Source of the DNA: Acheta domesticus
Taxonomy: Eukaryota > Arthropoda > Insecta > Orthoptera > Gryllidae
Assembly: GCA_031308135.1 (NCBI GenBank)
Contig: JAHLJT010009419.1
Span: 60,620,768 to 60,684,767 of the forward strand
Reading direction: 5' to 3'
Length of the DNA stretch: 64,000 nucleotides
A model generated the notes under the pieces. It was not told where the DNA came from. It saw only the letters and a list, made by a program, of their open reading frames with translations, and ran no database searches. The translations under genes were made by a program, and so were the position numbers. Within the stretch, counting starts at the first letter, position 1. Each line of letters begins with the position of its first letter. Positions 34,560-48,300 of this stretch are shown here, one piece after another.

Positions 34560-35115
34560 ATTTTATTTGGGAAAAAATCCCTATGTTCAATATTGTAGTT
34601 GTAGTAGCCAAAAAAATTTTTTGAACTTTTGCAATTTTCGAAATTTTAGAGAATCTGACGAAAACGAGACATGTGCCATTTTTATTGGCGTTTTTGTACT
34701 ATCCAAGAAAAAATAAACAAAACATTTGTAACCTTTTTTGAGAAAATTTTGAAAATGTTGAGGGTTCTTATGAAGTTTGCCAACAATTAAAATATCTACT
34801 TCAAGTTCAAGAGGCCGCAACATCATCCAGATCGATTGGGAAATATCAATTTTGGAAAAATCTTGTCTACGGTTTAGCCGTTAGCATTGTTCATGGACAA
34901 AGGTTTTGGCGTAAACCATTTTTTTTGTATTAAGGTCTCACAAAACATAGTTTCTGCCTACACGTGTTAGAGGCAATAATTTACTACATATTGGAACAAG
35001 ATATATCCACTTTTATGGTCAGGGTCCCATAATACGAGTTTTTCTGCCGAAAACTGTCGTTTTTGCCGCCATATTACAATACTATATCTATTCTTCGTAA
35101 GTAATATGCGAGAAA
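34560..35115 (-). repeat. Unclassified interspersed repeat U, copy 3 (reverse)
   Basis: The complement shows GTACTTTCTCGCATATTAC, AGTATTGTAATATGG, CCAAAATTGATATTTCCC, TCGATCTGGATGATG and CTTGGATAGTACAAAAACG. These are in the order of copy 1 and include its 3' part. It is the most complete match to copy 1. Confidence 0.65.
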
Positions 35116-35339
35116 GTACAATAAATATTTTCAACTGTCAAAACCAACTGCCAATGACATTTCTAAGCTTTAAAAGTTAATCATTAAAATTTTGCACAAT
35201 TTGCAGGGATAAGGTACTTTCTTTCGAGAAGTGCTTTTGTCCTCTAGCCCCCCACTACGTGCGTGTATCGATAGTAGTGGTATCGTGTATTGATGGTATC
35301 GATGGTATTGGTGGCGATGATGGTGTTGAATATCCTTAC

Positions 35340-35630
35340 AAACTTCTCAACATATGCGGGGGAGGAGGGTTATGCCTTCATTTTCTCCTCTTCCCAGGTA
35401 GTTGATCATGACAGTTTGCTGTTGCCTTCCAGTGTATGGAGGATGATAGGGTGATCCTAAGTGATGAATGATGATGATAGACGAATGTGAATGGAATAGT
35501 ATTGAGATGAAGTATGAGAAGTGAACCACGCGAAAACCTCCTTCCCTTTCGCCTGTTTCAAACCCGTGGCCGTCAAATACGCGTACTTGGATGGTACTCC
35601 CAAGATATTGCGCCGCCGAGGCCGGCATAG
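35340..35630 (-). repeat. tRNA-derived SINE, family C (reverse)
   Basis: The complement begins with a pol III-like head (CCTCGGCGGCGCAATATC, then ACGGGTTTGAAACAGGC as degenerate A and B boxes). It contains CACTGGAAGGCAACAGCAAA. One clear copy in the window. Confidence 0.5.
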
Positions 35631-37991
35631 GTGGAAATTTTCCACTTCCTTTACAAAGTGTTTTTTCGAGACATAAGGGATCACTTATGGCGCGTGAGGT
35701 GCATCTGTTTCGCCGACTACTTCAGGTGCTGTATAAGAACTCATTTAGTCTGCGGAGAGAGCAATGAGGTAATGTCCACTGTTCGTCGAGACGACTTTAC
35801 TAATTGCTTAATTTCATGGAAATCGATGGCACAAAGAAGGGGCGCATATATTATTTTCCATTTGAACGAACGTTAGTTTCCTGCTTGTAGTCTACGAAGT
35901 GCTTCGTCGTTTTGAAGTGTGTTTGAAGACTTTTGTACGTAGTTGAAGTAAGGAGTAAAACGTGCATTAGTTGGTACGGTTCCATGCTTTTTTTAAGTTC
36001 GTACCGTTTTCCCGAACGTCAAACGGGATATCAAAATATATTTTGAGTGAAGTATTTTTTTTATAGTTTGTTCTTTTTGGCAACTGGTAATTATTGAAAC
36101 CTTATTTTCTTCTCAGTTTATCTTGGAGCAATGCCCCCTCAGTGAAATAGTCTTTTTACAAATGAATGATTTCATAAGTTACAAGAACGAGTTTCGAAAC
36201 TTTTAAAGCTGTATTAACAAAGAAATTTTTTATCACAATTGTATCAATGCGCACGTAAAAAGAACGATGCAAGAGATGTAGTTTAGAAAAAAACTAAAGA
36301 AATTTCATTAATCGAAAAAAATAATGACGTCTTTATAGCCCATAGAAATGGTTTCGTTGGAGTGTGAACATTGTTTCAGATGTAAGTATTTGCTATGTAT
36401 TTATGTACGTATTTCTTGTTTGGAGCACTATTTATTAACAGACACTCTCAAATAGTGTTTACATTGAAAAGGCACATTAATCGCCCCGTTGTTTCCCTTG
36501 TTTTCGTTCAAGAGACGCGAATGTCCCTACTTTAAGAATGTCGCCAATATATGTGATTACATTTCATTTTTTAAATTGAATTACTTTTATTTCTAAATAT
36601 GACGTTTTGTTCAATTTTCGATCGTATGAGTCACAAAATTACGTACAGTTGTCTAGAAAATTATTATTATTATTATCATTATTATTATATTTAAAGACTA
36701 AAAATGTTACGTTATTAATACTGTTGTTGTTATTATCAGAAGTAGTTTTAGTAGTAACTCGCTAAACTTGAAACTGCCCTAGAAAGACCTACAATCTCTA
36801 TATTGTGGGATCATTAATAGAAATTATATTGGAATCACCTCAACAATACAATTTCAAATTTTCGGTGAAAAATTTGTGTTTAAAGTTATTTTTTCCCTGT
36901 AACTTCGAATAATCGGTTCCCCTACAAATTAAAATATCTTAATGTCCTCCGGAACGGCACATCTGGAGCTTACTTCTGACCCATTTACAAAGTTTCAACT
37001 CAAAATCTTCTAATCTGACATAATTATGCGTGACACATACTTTCATATATTCTGCATACATATAGACATCCCGGTTTTCGAGTACACATAATTACATGCT
37101 TCTTCTATCCTCCTGTATCAATAGTAGCATCGTCTGACGTACGTGTTCTTTCAAAAAAAGTCATTGATTATAAATATCAATGGTGCATTACGTTTGTAAG
37201 TTAAGATGAACTCAGCATTTCTTTGCATATTTCCCAACAACATACATGTACATATTTTGGTAAATATAATGCATTTCCATTACATGTTCAACTCCGTGTT
37301 AACAGTAAATAATGATTTAATGTTTCCAGAACGTGTAAACGTCCCTCATTTCATTTGTCCTTGCTATTTAATACTCAATGACATGAAACATTATTTTGGA
37401 GATTTTCTATTTTCCATAGAGTGAATATATCTAACTTTTCTAACTTGTTTTGCTGCCACATCTCACACATGTCGAATTTTCGGCGTGCAGCTTTGCTGCT
37501 CGAAATTTGAAGATAGGTCTCAACTTTTTAAGCCATTTTTCAAAAATATTGATTATTGTGGCTTGAATGTTTTCTGCATAAATTCACTCAATTTTAAATT
37601 GAGTAATTGTTAAGTAATAACACTAACAGGAGGAAAAGATTTGGTACGCCGCAAATTCCCACTAGTTTTAGTTGGCAAAACAGTAAAAACATTTAGAAGC
37701 ACACCTAGTCTACAAGCAATAAAGTTACCAGCTCAGAATTCGTTTTAGAGGTAAAGAAAATCTATGAGAAAATCTGAACGAGAGGATAGTCATTATCTCA
37801 AAGAGAAGTTCTTAAAATAGTAGTCACAGATTCATTTCAGTACGGGTTATCATACATATTTTATACATTTGAATGTAAGACATCATTGGTACTCATCGTA
37901 CAGAACGGTTATCGGTCACTAGCGACTTAGACATTTTTGTAGTACTGCTTCTTGATTCTAACATGCTTCTTTGAAATATTTTTGCTTGCAG
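35631..37991. other. Region upstream of the SLC26 gene, no exon recognised
   Basis: AT-rich with a short (ATT)n run at 36660-36687. The 5' exon(s) of the SLC26 gene could lie here, but no frame with a suitable donor and recognisable residues was found. Confidence 0.4.
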
Positions 37992-38194
37992 TGGAGGAGA
38001 AAAAAGACTCATTCGTTACATCGGTTGCTACGAAGGGAAAGCACTTAGTGCTCCAACATGTGCCCATTATCTCTTGGCTGCCAAAATATACCAAATTTGA
38101 TGCAGTATCAGATGCTGTTGCCGGATTCACCGTTGGACTCACGTTAATGCCCCAGAGCATTGCGTATGCATCCTTGGCTGGGTTGAGTGCACAG
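37992..38194 (+). CDS. SLC26 visible exon 1: N-terminus and TM1
   Basis: Acceptor TTTGCTTGCAG, donor CACAG/GTATTT. It encodes the cytosolic HVPIISWLPKYTKFDAVSD approach and the first membrane segment ending AYASLAGLSAQ. It starts with TG, completing a codon from an unseen 5' exon. Confidence 0.88.
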
Positions 38195-39846
38195 GTATTT
38201 ATACTGAGGTTATCCAAAGCGGTTATCACAGCTTATACGCTAAACACCAACTATGGAGATCAGGTGCCAACGTAGAGTGTGAAAATACAGGACCACGATT
38301 TTTCATCTCATTTACGTGTACGTCTCATTTCATCTCATTTACGTTTACTGCGTGTACGACATGTTACGTTAATGGCAGTTACTATTGCCTGCACATGTTT
38401 TCTTTTATTTCTCTAGATGAGAGAGGAGTTTGGGGGCATTGGTTATTTCAGCAGGGTTACGAGTATGTCAGATCTGTAGCTAGTTTTGGATGCAAAATAG
38501 TTTCTGTTTCATCAGGGTGAAAATAACTGGATATCAAATTTTGTCAACAACACTGGGAGCTATCTTTTATCCTTAATTGAACCAATCTTGGTAAAGGAGT
38601 AGGGGTAGGTACTCCGGGGCTCAAGAAAACTTGCACGAAAAATACTTTTAACAGAAGTGTGCTAGTATTGCTAGACTATCACCTGAAATGAAATAAACTA
38701 ATATACGGTTTATTTGCCATCAACTTCAATTATGTTCACTAAGATGGCTTTTATCGATTAATTTGAAAGTTTTGTCAGTTCGGTTCATCTCAGTTTCCAG
38801 AATTGTAGTCGCATAAGCAAATAGAATCAAAAAAAAATAGCGAACCATTATGATATTGTGGATTTTTGGTGAGAGCAGTACACACACCTGTTAGCGCTTC
38901 GAACTACTATAGGCTAAACGTAACGTCTTAGAAGGAAGTCATCTCATCATGAAAAGCTTGTGAGTGTGTGTTATTTAAGATCGCATCAAATTCTAGGTCA
39001 TTAGCGACCACTATTGGATTTTAACGTTACGGTATCTGCGAGGTTGAAACGAAATGGTGACGATAGGGGGTTAAAGGACGAACACATACAACCATGTCCG
39101 AGGCGGGACTCGAACCCGTGCCCCTTCGGTCCGAGATCGCTACGATACTACTGACTTAGCGATCTCGGCCATTAGGCCGCCCATGAAACGTTGAATTATC
39201 GTCACGTGGTTGCCTTTAGTGGTTGAAACTTCTGTATAGATTCACTCCGCGCTAAAACTCTCTTATTCGGCTTTCTTTCAGCGTAATTAACTTGAAATTC
39301 AGATGTAAAAATTCTGATTGGCATGTTTTGTTTGTTACAGTATGGATTATATACAGCATTTATGGGAAGTTTAGTATACACAGTTTTCGGAACAATCAAG
39401 GAGGTCTCTATTGGACCGACTTCATTGATGGCATTGCTTACATTTCAATTTACCGAACATCTGGGTGTGGAGTTTGTAATTCTTCTGTCATTTTTGGCTG
39501 GTTGTGTCGAATTGCTTATGGGTGTCTTAAACGCAGGTAAGCTTTTTTTCTTAGTTTTGAAAATGTGATATTCACGTGAAGAAATATTAAATGACGTATT
39601 TTATTTTCCTACAATTATAGGATTTTTGGTGAGCTTTATTTCCGCTCCAGTAACGTCTGGTTTTACATCGGCTACTTCCATCATAATTATTATTGCTCAG
39701 CTGAAGGGGATCCTCGGAATTTCTTATAAGTCCCATGGTACCATAGATGCTATTCGCCAGTTATTCGTCCATTTACCTAATACACGGTTGTGGGATGCCA
39801 TTTTAGGAATCACATGTGCTACATTTCTTCTCTCATTGAGAGTGAG

Positions 39847-39907
<61 letters not shown>

Positions 39908-40198
39908 ATGCGTATTGGCCATTTATGACTACGATACACGTTATCTTCCGAGGCCCAGTCGTATTTTATCTCGGAGAGAGATTATCGTGTGTCATTATGG
40001 GGATCATCTTTTTTCGGCTCTGTCCCTTACTAAGACAAGGTTGTTACGCCTTGAATTACGAATTATGGGGCGATAGGATGATGGTGAAGGGACAATCACA
40101 AATACGACCATGCCTTCAGAGGAATCGAACCTGCAACCACCTCGGCGTAGACGACGGTTGCTGCAAACCGTCTGTGCCACGGGGGTCAGCACTTATTA

Positions 40199-40267
<69 letters not shown>

Positions 40268-40434
40268 CACTACATCGCGACTAAATATGTTATGGGTCGG
40301 CTCAAAATAAAATCTACTCCAGGTTGCAACCTGGAGTAGGACTAGAGCAGATCTAGAGAGTGTCGGTGCTTCTACAATACTTTGTGCAAAATGTGGGCTG
40401 TTCCAAATGAAGCAATTCCCTGCAATTTCCAGTC

Positions 40435-40498
<64 letters not shown>

Positions 40499-42296
40499 TA
40501 CTACATCACGACTAAAGATGTTATGGGTCGGCTGAATATAAAATCTACTCCACGTTGCAACCAGCTACCTAAGGAGCAGATCTAGGGACTGTCGGTGCCT
40601 CTACAATACTCGGCGCAAAATGTGCGCCGTTCCAAAAAGAGCTATTTCTTGCACTTCCCAGTCCTTTGAATTACCTGGGATTTTAGACAAGTTCTTACTC
40701 AAATTTTGGGGAACAAATCCCAGAGCTCCGATAACTATCGGTACGACCTGTGCTTTTACACCCCACATTCGGCTGATCTCGATTTCCAAACTCTTGTATT
40801 TAAGACGTTTCTCTGCCTCCTTGGTAACGACGTTTTGATTGCAAGGTACAGCAACATCGACAAGTAAACACGATTTGTTCTCCAAATCCCGGATGACTAT
40901 ATCCGGTTTGTTTGCTGCTATCGTGCGATCAGTTTGAATTTGTTGGTCGTACAATATCGTACACAACAGACGTCACCGGTTTCGGTGAGTGTTCGTACCA
41001 CTTGGGGCATGCGTGTGGAAGTTCGTGGGTGGCACAGATCTGTCAGTGGAAGGAACCCCATTTCGTGTCTTTTCAAGTATTCTGTCTTAGCTAGAATTGG
41101 ATAAGCTGAGACAATATGATAAATGGTTTCTACTGGGATCCTGGGAAATGCAGCACTTATCATCTTTGGAAATTTTGAGAACCGCGTTATCATAATATCG
41201 TGTTCTCAACGCCTGATCCTGGCCAGCTATTACAAGTGCATTACAAGTGCTATTACAAGTAACATTATTATTGATCTACACCGTGTCTATTCTTTTTAGA
41301 TACTGTCCATGGAGTGGTTTGTCTCTTTAAAATTTTTGTGTCTCACATTTCATGTTAAGTAGAATGAGAAATTCAGTGTCTGTGTTATTCTGTGTCTCTT
41401 GCATTGTCGTGTTTGCAATGCTTTTTTCTACACTTACAATACCTTTGTTTCCCATTCTTCGCTCAGATTTCATGACCTGCCTCATTAGAGGGTCATCTTG
41501 ATGGCTGACTACATCCTTTCCCATCCCGACTAATGAATTGTGCCAGGAGGCTTCAATTTTTTTGAGGTCTCTTCCTCCTTACGTACTTGACACATACAGT
41601 CTATGTACTTCAGTTCGGGTGAGCGATATGATGCACTGTAAGCAGTTTGCTAATTTTTCGATCCATGATTCGAATTTCTTGCTCAGTCCAGTCCATCATA
41701 CCGAAACAGTATTCAGTTGCAGGCACCGCCAAAATAACTATGGCAGATATTTTTATTCCTGATGTTCAAAGCGGACTGCAGCACAGTCTCACTCTTCTGT
41801 AATACTCCTTGCGAATTCTCTCTTCCATTGTGATATTCGAGACGGTCACACATTCTTCAATGCCCAGAGATTTGTAGGTTTTGTCTGGCTCAGGATCTTG
41901 AATCACAGTGTGCGTATCAACTACAGTGTTCTGACGTTGTCAGTTTGCCTCTCTTAAAGTTGATTTTTGCACATTTGTCAAGACCAAACTTCATGCAGAT
42001 GTCATTGTTGAAATCATTGATGACAGCATTTGGGAGAGAATCGTTTTATTCTTTGCAAACTCTTTAAAATCATCTATGTAAAACAAATGTGATATTGGCC
42101 TTTCATCAACATGGAGCCTGTAACCAAAGTCAGTGTGCGACAACTGTCTAAATAGGGGGATCAAACTAATGCAAAAACAGCAGAGGGGATAGTGAATCTC
42201 CTTGGAAAATTCCCCTGTTAATTGGAATATTTCTGGATGAAATTGATGGATCCCCAGGGTCTTCAAAATTGATTCATGTGGTACACTGTCAAAGGC

Positions 42297-42354
<58 letters not shown>

Positions 42355-45300
42355 TCATAATTACGACGTTCCTTTGTAAGTCTACATACGATCTTCCGTT
42401 CTCCGAGAATGTTACAGTTTTTTGCCCTTTTTTGTTAGAAGAAAACTTCTTACAATGTTCCCTGTGATCAAAATAGCTTATTTTTTAATAGTGTATATAA
42501 GTTTAGTCTTTATGTATAACTTTTTGATACTTTACAAAATAAACTTTTTCACAAATTCCTGTTCTTGAAGTCACAAACATGAATATACATACTCATTTAT
42601 GTTTTATTTTTTAACATACTTTAGGGGTCACTATTCGATCTCATGTTATTTTTATTTATTTAATAATGTACTTACAACTGACAACGTACCTGTACAACTT
42701 AAGCTTAAGCTGTAAGTTGAATAGGTAGTAACATACAATACCCGTGAAAATGGAAAGGAAAGAAAGATTTTTAATTAATTGTTATAGCGATGCATTTATG
42801 TTATCATTTTATTTCAGAAAATAACTTCAATACCTGTAGGGCCAAAGAACCCTTCTTTACAAACTCAGAAACACAGAGTAATAAAGAAGACTCTCTGGTT
42901 CATTTCTATAGCACGCAATGCTTTGATAGTACTTATAGCATCAGTCATTGCTTATAAATTCAAATCAGTTGGAAAGACTCCGTTTATTTTGTCAGGTTCG
43001 TCCAAATATAATGAAATACAACGATCTTTAAATGTATTTTCAAACGAATTATATTTAATGTGTTTTTCTTTTGATTTCTTAGGTCAAATCAAACCTGGAT
43101 TGCCTGCCTTCCAGCTTCCTCCGTTCAGCACTCAGATTGGAAATGTTACATATTCATTTCCAGAAATGTGCAAAGAGCTGGGATCAGGAATAATTTTGAT
43201 ACCAATTGTTGCCGTTTTGGCAAATGTTGCAATAGCTAAAGCATTCAGTTAGTATTTCGCCATTTAGTAGATGGAGCAGAATAACATTTGATTTTAAAAT
43301 TATTGTAGAAAAAATATATAAGATTTCCCAAAATAATTGTCATCATATTAAGCTAATCATTTGAGAAAAGTAAGACGTCAGAATGTAATTTTTGAAAATT
43401 ACGTCCGAATTGTTCCTAAGCGAGCTGAACCACGTAGGCTTATTCCAATCGTAACTCGTAAGCGTTTCACATTTTCTGAAGTCCGCACTGGTTTTGGTTT
43501 TCATTTTTCTTTTTAGTGTTAACGAAGTTTCTTCAAAGTTTTGACTACAGAGACAGATATCGAATATTGACAAAATGGGTATATAAGAGTAATACATCTT
43601 TTCTCAACAGATATTGATTTCGTAAAGTGCTTCGACAACGTACGATCGTTGCTTGCTAGCCCATCGCTCTAATGTGCCTAAAAACCAAAGAGCGTAGAAA
43701 TTGTTCAATGCTCACCCTTCAATAATGGCGGTATTGATGACACTGTCCCCACTTTTTAAATTGCCCATTATTCTGCCCTATCTCTCACAACACCGATTTA
43801 AATTACTTCATAAGGAAGTAGTCTAGTATACAGTTTACAGAACGTTGCAGTGCATTTGTAGATTGTTGTAATTATTTCAGCCACTGGCGCATCTCTAAAC
43901 GCGACGCAAGAAATGATAACGCTGGGTCTGTGCAATATTTTTGGTTCGTTTGTGCAAGCTTTTCCTACATGTGGAGCTTTCACGAGAAGCGCTGTGAGCA
44001 ATGCAAGTGGTGTTAGAACGCCTCTAATGGGACTTTACTCAGGTAAAATAACTTTTTTTAAAAATTCAATTGCTTAGTTTAGGCGATCTTAGCCGGAATT
44101 GACTATGTCACGTTTTTACATACTCAGGAAGACAGCAAGACTGCATCCACCCTTACAGTTTTGCACTGGTCAACGCGTGCTTTTTAGAAATCTATGACGT
44201 TGTATGGACACTGACAGGTTGCTAACTCACTCTCTAACCTTTTCAATTCATGAATTCATAATTTAACTAGTGGTGCTACAGAATGGCACAGACTTTCACG
44301 TATTAGTTTTCTATTTCCTTCGGTCTCGGCTAGCTATTCGGAATTGCCACATACTCTTACAAGCTGCCATCTATCACCGCACAAATTTTCACATTTTCAT
44401 AATTTTTCGGTTTCCTAATGGTAGAATGGAAATATTAATTTTAGAATATTAAAGAACACAAAAACCTAGTTCTAAATGGCCATTTTCTCTTAAAATGTTT
44501 GTGCCGTTTTAAAGAAAATGGCGTTTTAGCGCTACTAAAAATGCGAAAATTGAAGCTCTTTTTCACAAAAAATGTTTGGATTTTCAGAATACTTCATTTG
44601 AAGCACATACACTCACAAATATAATAATGTTTACAAATCGTTGGTAATGTGCATATTAACGATGCAAAAGAGCTTTCGGCAAGAAAGTGTTCATTACTGG
44701 TCGATTCTGTTGAAATCGTCATGGAATGAATTTTCCTTCACTCAACTCTTTTCACCATATAGCTGCTGCTAACTAACGCACACTGCACTTTTACTTGTGG
44801 CTCAAGCCATGGAGCTATGAATTCTTAGCTCCATGACTCAAGCCATGTATTCATCTATCTAAGAAACAAACTACTATCAGCAAGCCACATAGCAAAGGTT
44901 CCATGTCAAAATACACTGAGCTAGCTTCCAATACATACTTCCTTTAAAGATCCATTACATCGATAGAACCTGACATTCTCGTTGCAATTAAAGAAATCAC
45001 AAGACGATCAACAAGTATGTGGCCATGCTAACAGAACAAATGATCGATTGATAACCACTACAATTCATGTCAGTGATATTATTTAATTACAGGAAAACAT
45101 ACTTAAAAGGTCTCTAGAATTTTGTACATCACAAGGCAAAATACCTTTTTCATGACTCGACAGGATTCCCACCTCGGCCTGCTGGCCTTGGTGGATGAGC
45201 TCTCCTGTCTCGTCGTGAAAACTCGACTATCTTCCCTTATGATGTAAATTATTATTCCACAGAACTGTTTCTGTGCAGTTAGAGACTATACGGACCATCA

Positions 45301-48300
45301 TAAACGGATATTATATTTAACTTAATAATGATATAAAAGCATTAGTTTCCATTTATATTGTGTACATATAAAAGTCTAAATGCACCCATAAGAAGTTTAG
45401 CACTTCAGCTTCTGGGTCATCGACCTCCCTCTCGATCACGTTTTTTGTCCAGTTTCTCCAGATCCATTAGGCAAATGTTTGGATGACTTCTTGTTTTGCT
45501 TCTGGACCAAATTGTAGCTTCACTATGTGCACGTTTTGTTAAGATCTGTTTTTGCTAGTTGCTGGAGGAGAAGGGTTGGGGTGGCTTTATTTTGTCAATA
45601 ATATCATTAACTCAATTCTATAGTACGTTTGTCGATGCAAATACATTTATTGTTACTCGGAACGAAAATTTCCAATTTCCAAATCTTACCAACTATGCCT
45701 ATTCGCCATACCTTCAACCATCATTAAACTGTGTGTAGTAAAACAATGGGGTAGTAATTCTGGATCTCAAAAAAACATGTGCAGATTTTACTTCTGTTCC
45801 ACACGTCACATATAATTATTACCAATTTCTTTTACGATAAATAAATATTGTCTGTTTTACTTCTATTTGCGAAGAATTGTTTTTTTCGCTGGGAACAGAA
45901 AAATCAAACTACGTAAGTTGTCTAGCTGATGGCAATTTAAAATACAATGTTCTTCTAAGCATTACTCAATAGTTGTAATGAAATATGAATAGAATTTTCT
46001 ATGGCATTCTATTTACGACAAATTTGTCATTATGAATTCGTCTACATTAACCCTTAAGTGGACGCATTGGCGCACAGCGTTCATCATCGGCGGATATTGT
46101 TGCGCCATTTCCGATAAATGAGTCGACGTTCGTTTTCACTTCGGTTACCTTTCAGTGTAGTCTTGGCTTCCCTTGTGTGAAGTTTCATTGTCCTCACTCA
46201 ATCTTGGGTTGAATTATTGGTGGATCAGTCATCGACGGAGCGTCTGTCGCATACTGTTCGCCGCGCGTAGTGTAATGTAGTCTCAAATTATCCTTCTGTT
46301 ATGAAGTTTGATCACTCCACGTTGATGGAAAAAATTCTTTTATACTCACTGTAATCAAACTAGTAAATTCAAATCTGCTTGGCGCACTCCGTGCGCCGCG
46401 CACTCAATTACGTTCCCAAATTTGACGCGCGCGCTTAAGGGTTAAGTTTAATAAACTCTTTTAATAACTGTACGTTTCCGCAATGTACAGGTGTCTCAAC
46501 ATAAATGTAATAAATATCAAGGGCATAAAGAGGGGCCGAAAATATTCACTTTTGGCAGTGACAATATGGTGGGAAATGTCATATAACGAAGTTACTCAAG
46601 TCAGATTTGCCCCTGATTTGTACGCAATTCATTATGCAAAGGTGTTTGGCGGGTCACGTTCTGAATCAAAAGTCATTCATCTACCGAACATCTGTGTTCG
46701 ATGTGTGTTACCTATCATGGGCGAATATCACATGTGTAACTACTTTATATGATTTTTTTCTATTTTAAAGTAACACCTCTATTTTGTAACTCAGTTTACC
46801 GCCAACTACACAGACATCTTGACATGTGACTGTCACTACAGCACCGTTAGCGAGTAAGCGACTCTGACAGTTCAAGGCGCTGTTACCACACATTACTACG
46901 CACATGGCACCACCCACATTACAGATAAATTAAAACCCAAAACATTAACACTTACTGACAGATTATGACACGTCTTGATATCATGTTCATAACTTTCGCC
47001 AAAACAGAACCTTATCGCCTCTGCAACTTTGCATTGTCAGATGAGCGACAATGAAACCTGGCTGTAATAAAGTAAATAAATCCTCGCAAACTGATTGCTT
47101 CAGAGCAGGTCACATGACGTACAACAGCACGTGACGAGAGAACCGTGAGATTCGCTTATACTAGTGTCAAAGGTCGATGCCACGAGCGGGAGTCCGTGGC
47201 ATGAGTGCCACGACGAAATCGCCCCTTCACGTAATTCGTTACCCCACCACCACCACCACCAGAGGCAACGCCATCCCTATTATAAAACGGCGGGATTGCT
47301 AATAGTTTCCTTTCCCGTTGCTAGTTTCGCAGAGTATCCCGTGGCATGCTACGGAGCCACGAAGCGTGCTCCTGCCACCAGTAGAAGACCTTGACACCAC
47401 TGGCTTATACGCTGACGATAATGTAGTGCCTTGGTTGACGTACTTCTTTAATTCTCAATGGAGGAATTATTTATCTTCAGTTTTCTTTTGCATATAAAGA
47501 TGTACCTGATGAGACAATTTACCGCTTCGAAACGCAGTCCCGTGTCTGTTTGTTGATGAAAATAAGATTTTAACATGTTTGACTTTAAATAAATATTTTA
47601 TTAAAAAACTAATTTGTTTATAAAAGAGGTGTTACTTTAAAATCAAGAATAATTCTCGAGAGACAGATATTAATTTTTAATAATACATTATATTAAAATT
47701 CCTACTTTCTGATCCGTGGCAAAAGATATTATTTTCGTCTTCTTTACTCGCTCCAGAAATTTGTATAATTTACTGTGGGTCACCTGCATAAATTTATGTT
47801 ATGAATCAATCGAACCGATTTAGAATAAAAAAGCTCATCTCATCCTGCTTCTGTCTTTTGTCGTTCACAAGAGCTGCCAGCGACATTTCCTCCTTCGTAT
47901 TCCTTCGCGTTCCCGCCCCAACGAATGGTCAAAACCGTTAGGGGAAGTGTAGGAAGCTGGTTACCCGAGCGGGTAAATCTGTACCCGCCTTTGGTGTACA
48001 CTATAAACTGTTTACGCATTTGAGCCTTGAGATAAGGCAAGCAATCGTACATGACGCGTTAGGTTCTCAGAACTCGTGAATTTTGCGGGATTAAAACACC
48101 AATAACTGGGTTATCACTTGAATTCACTTATATACGTCAATGTATCTAGTGAACAGCAAGGAAGTGGCTCTAATAAGACAAATTGCCTCAAGCAAACGGC
48201 AAAACAAACCTCGCGCGTTCCCTCCACAAGCCTTTTATTCCTTAAAACGTCAGTGGAATGCTTTGCTTTCGTAGATTATTTCAGAATGAATTAGTGTTTA

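Noticed and set aside
39790..40284. Open frames with poly-Tyr, poly-Leu or poly-Ile runs (also at 3761, 5220, 28357, 40110, 40382, 42276)
   Set aside because: These are translations of (ATT)n microsatellites, not proteins.
46483..46752. 89-codon frame before the TTAA element
   Set aside because: No recognisable domain, no splice evidence and located within an intron.
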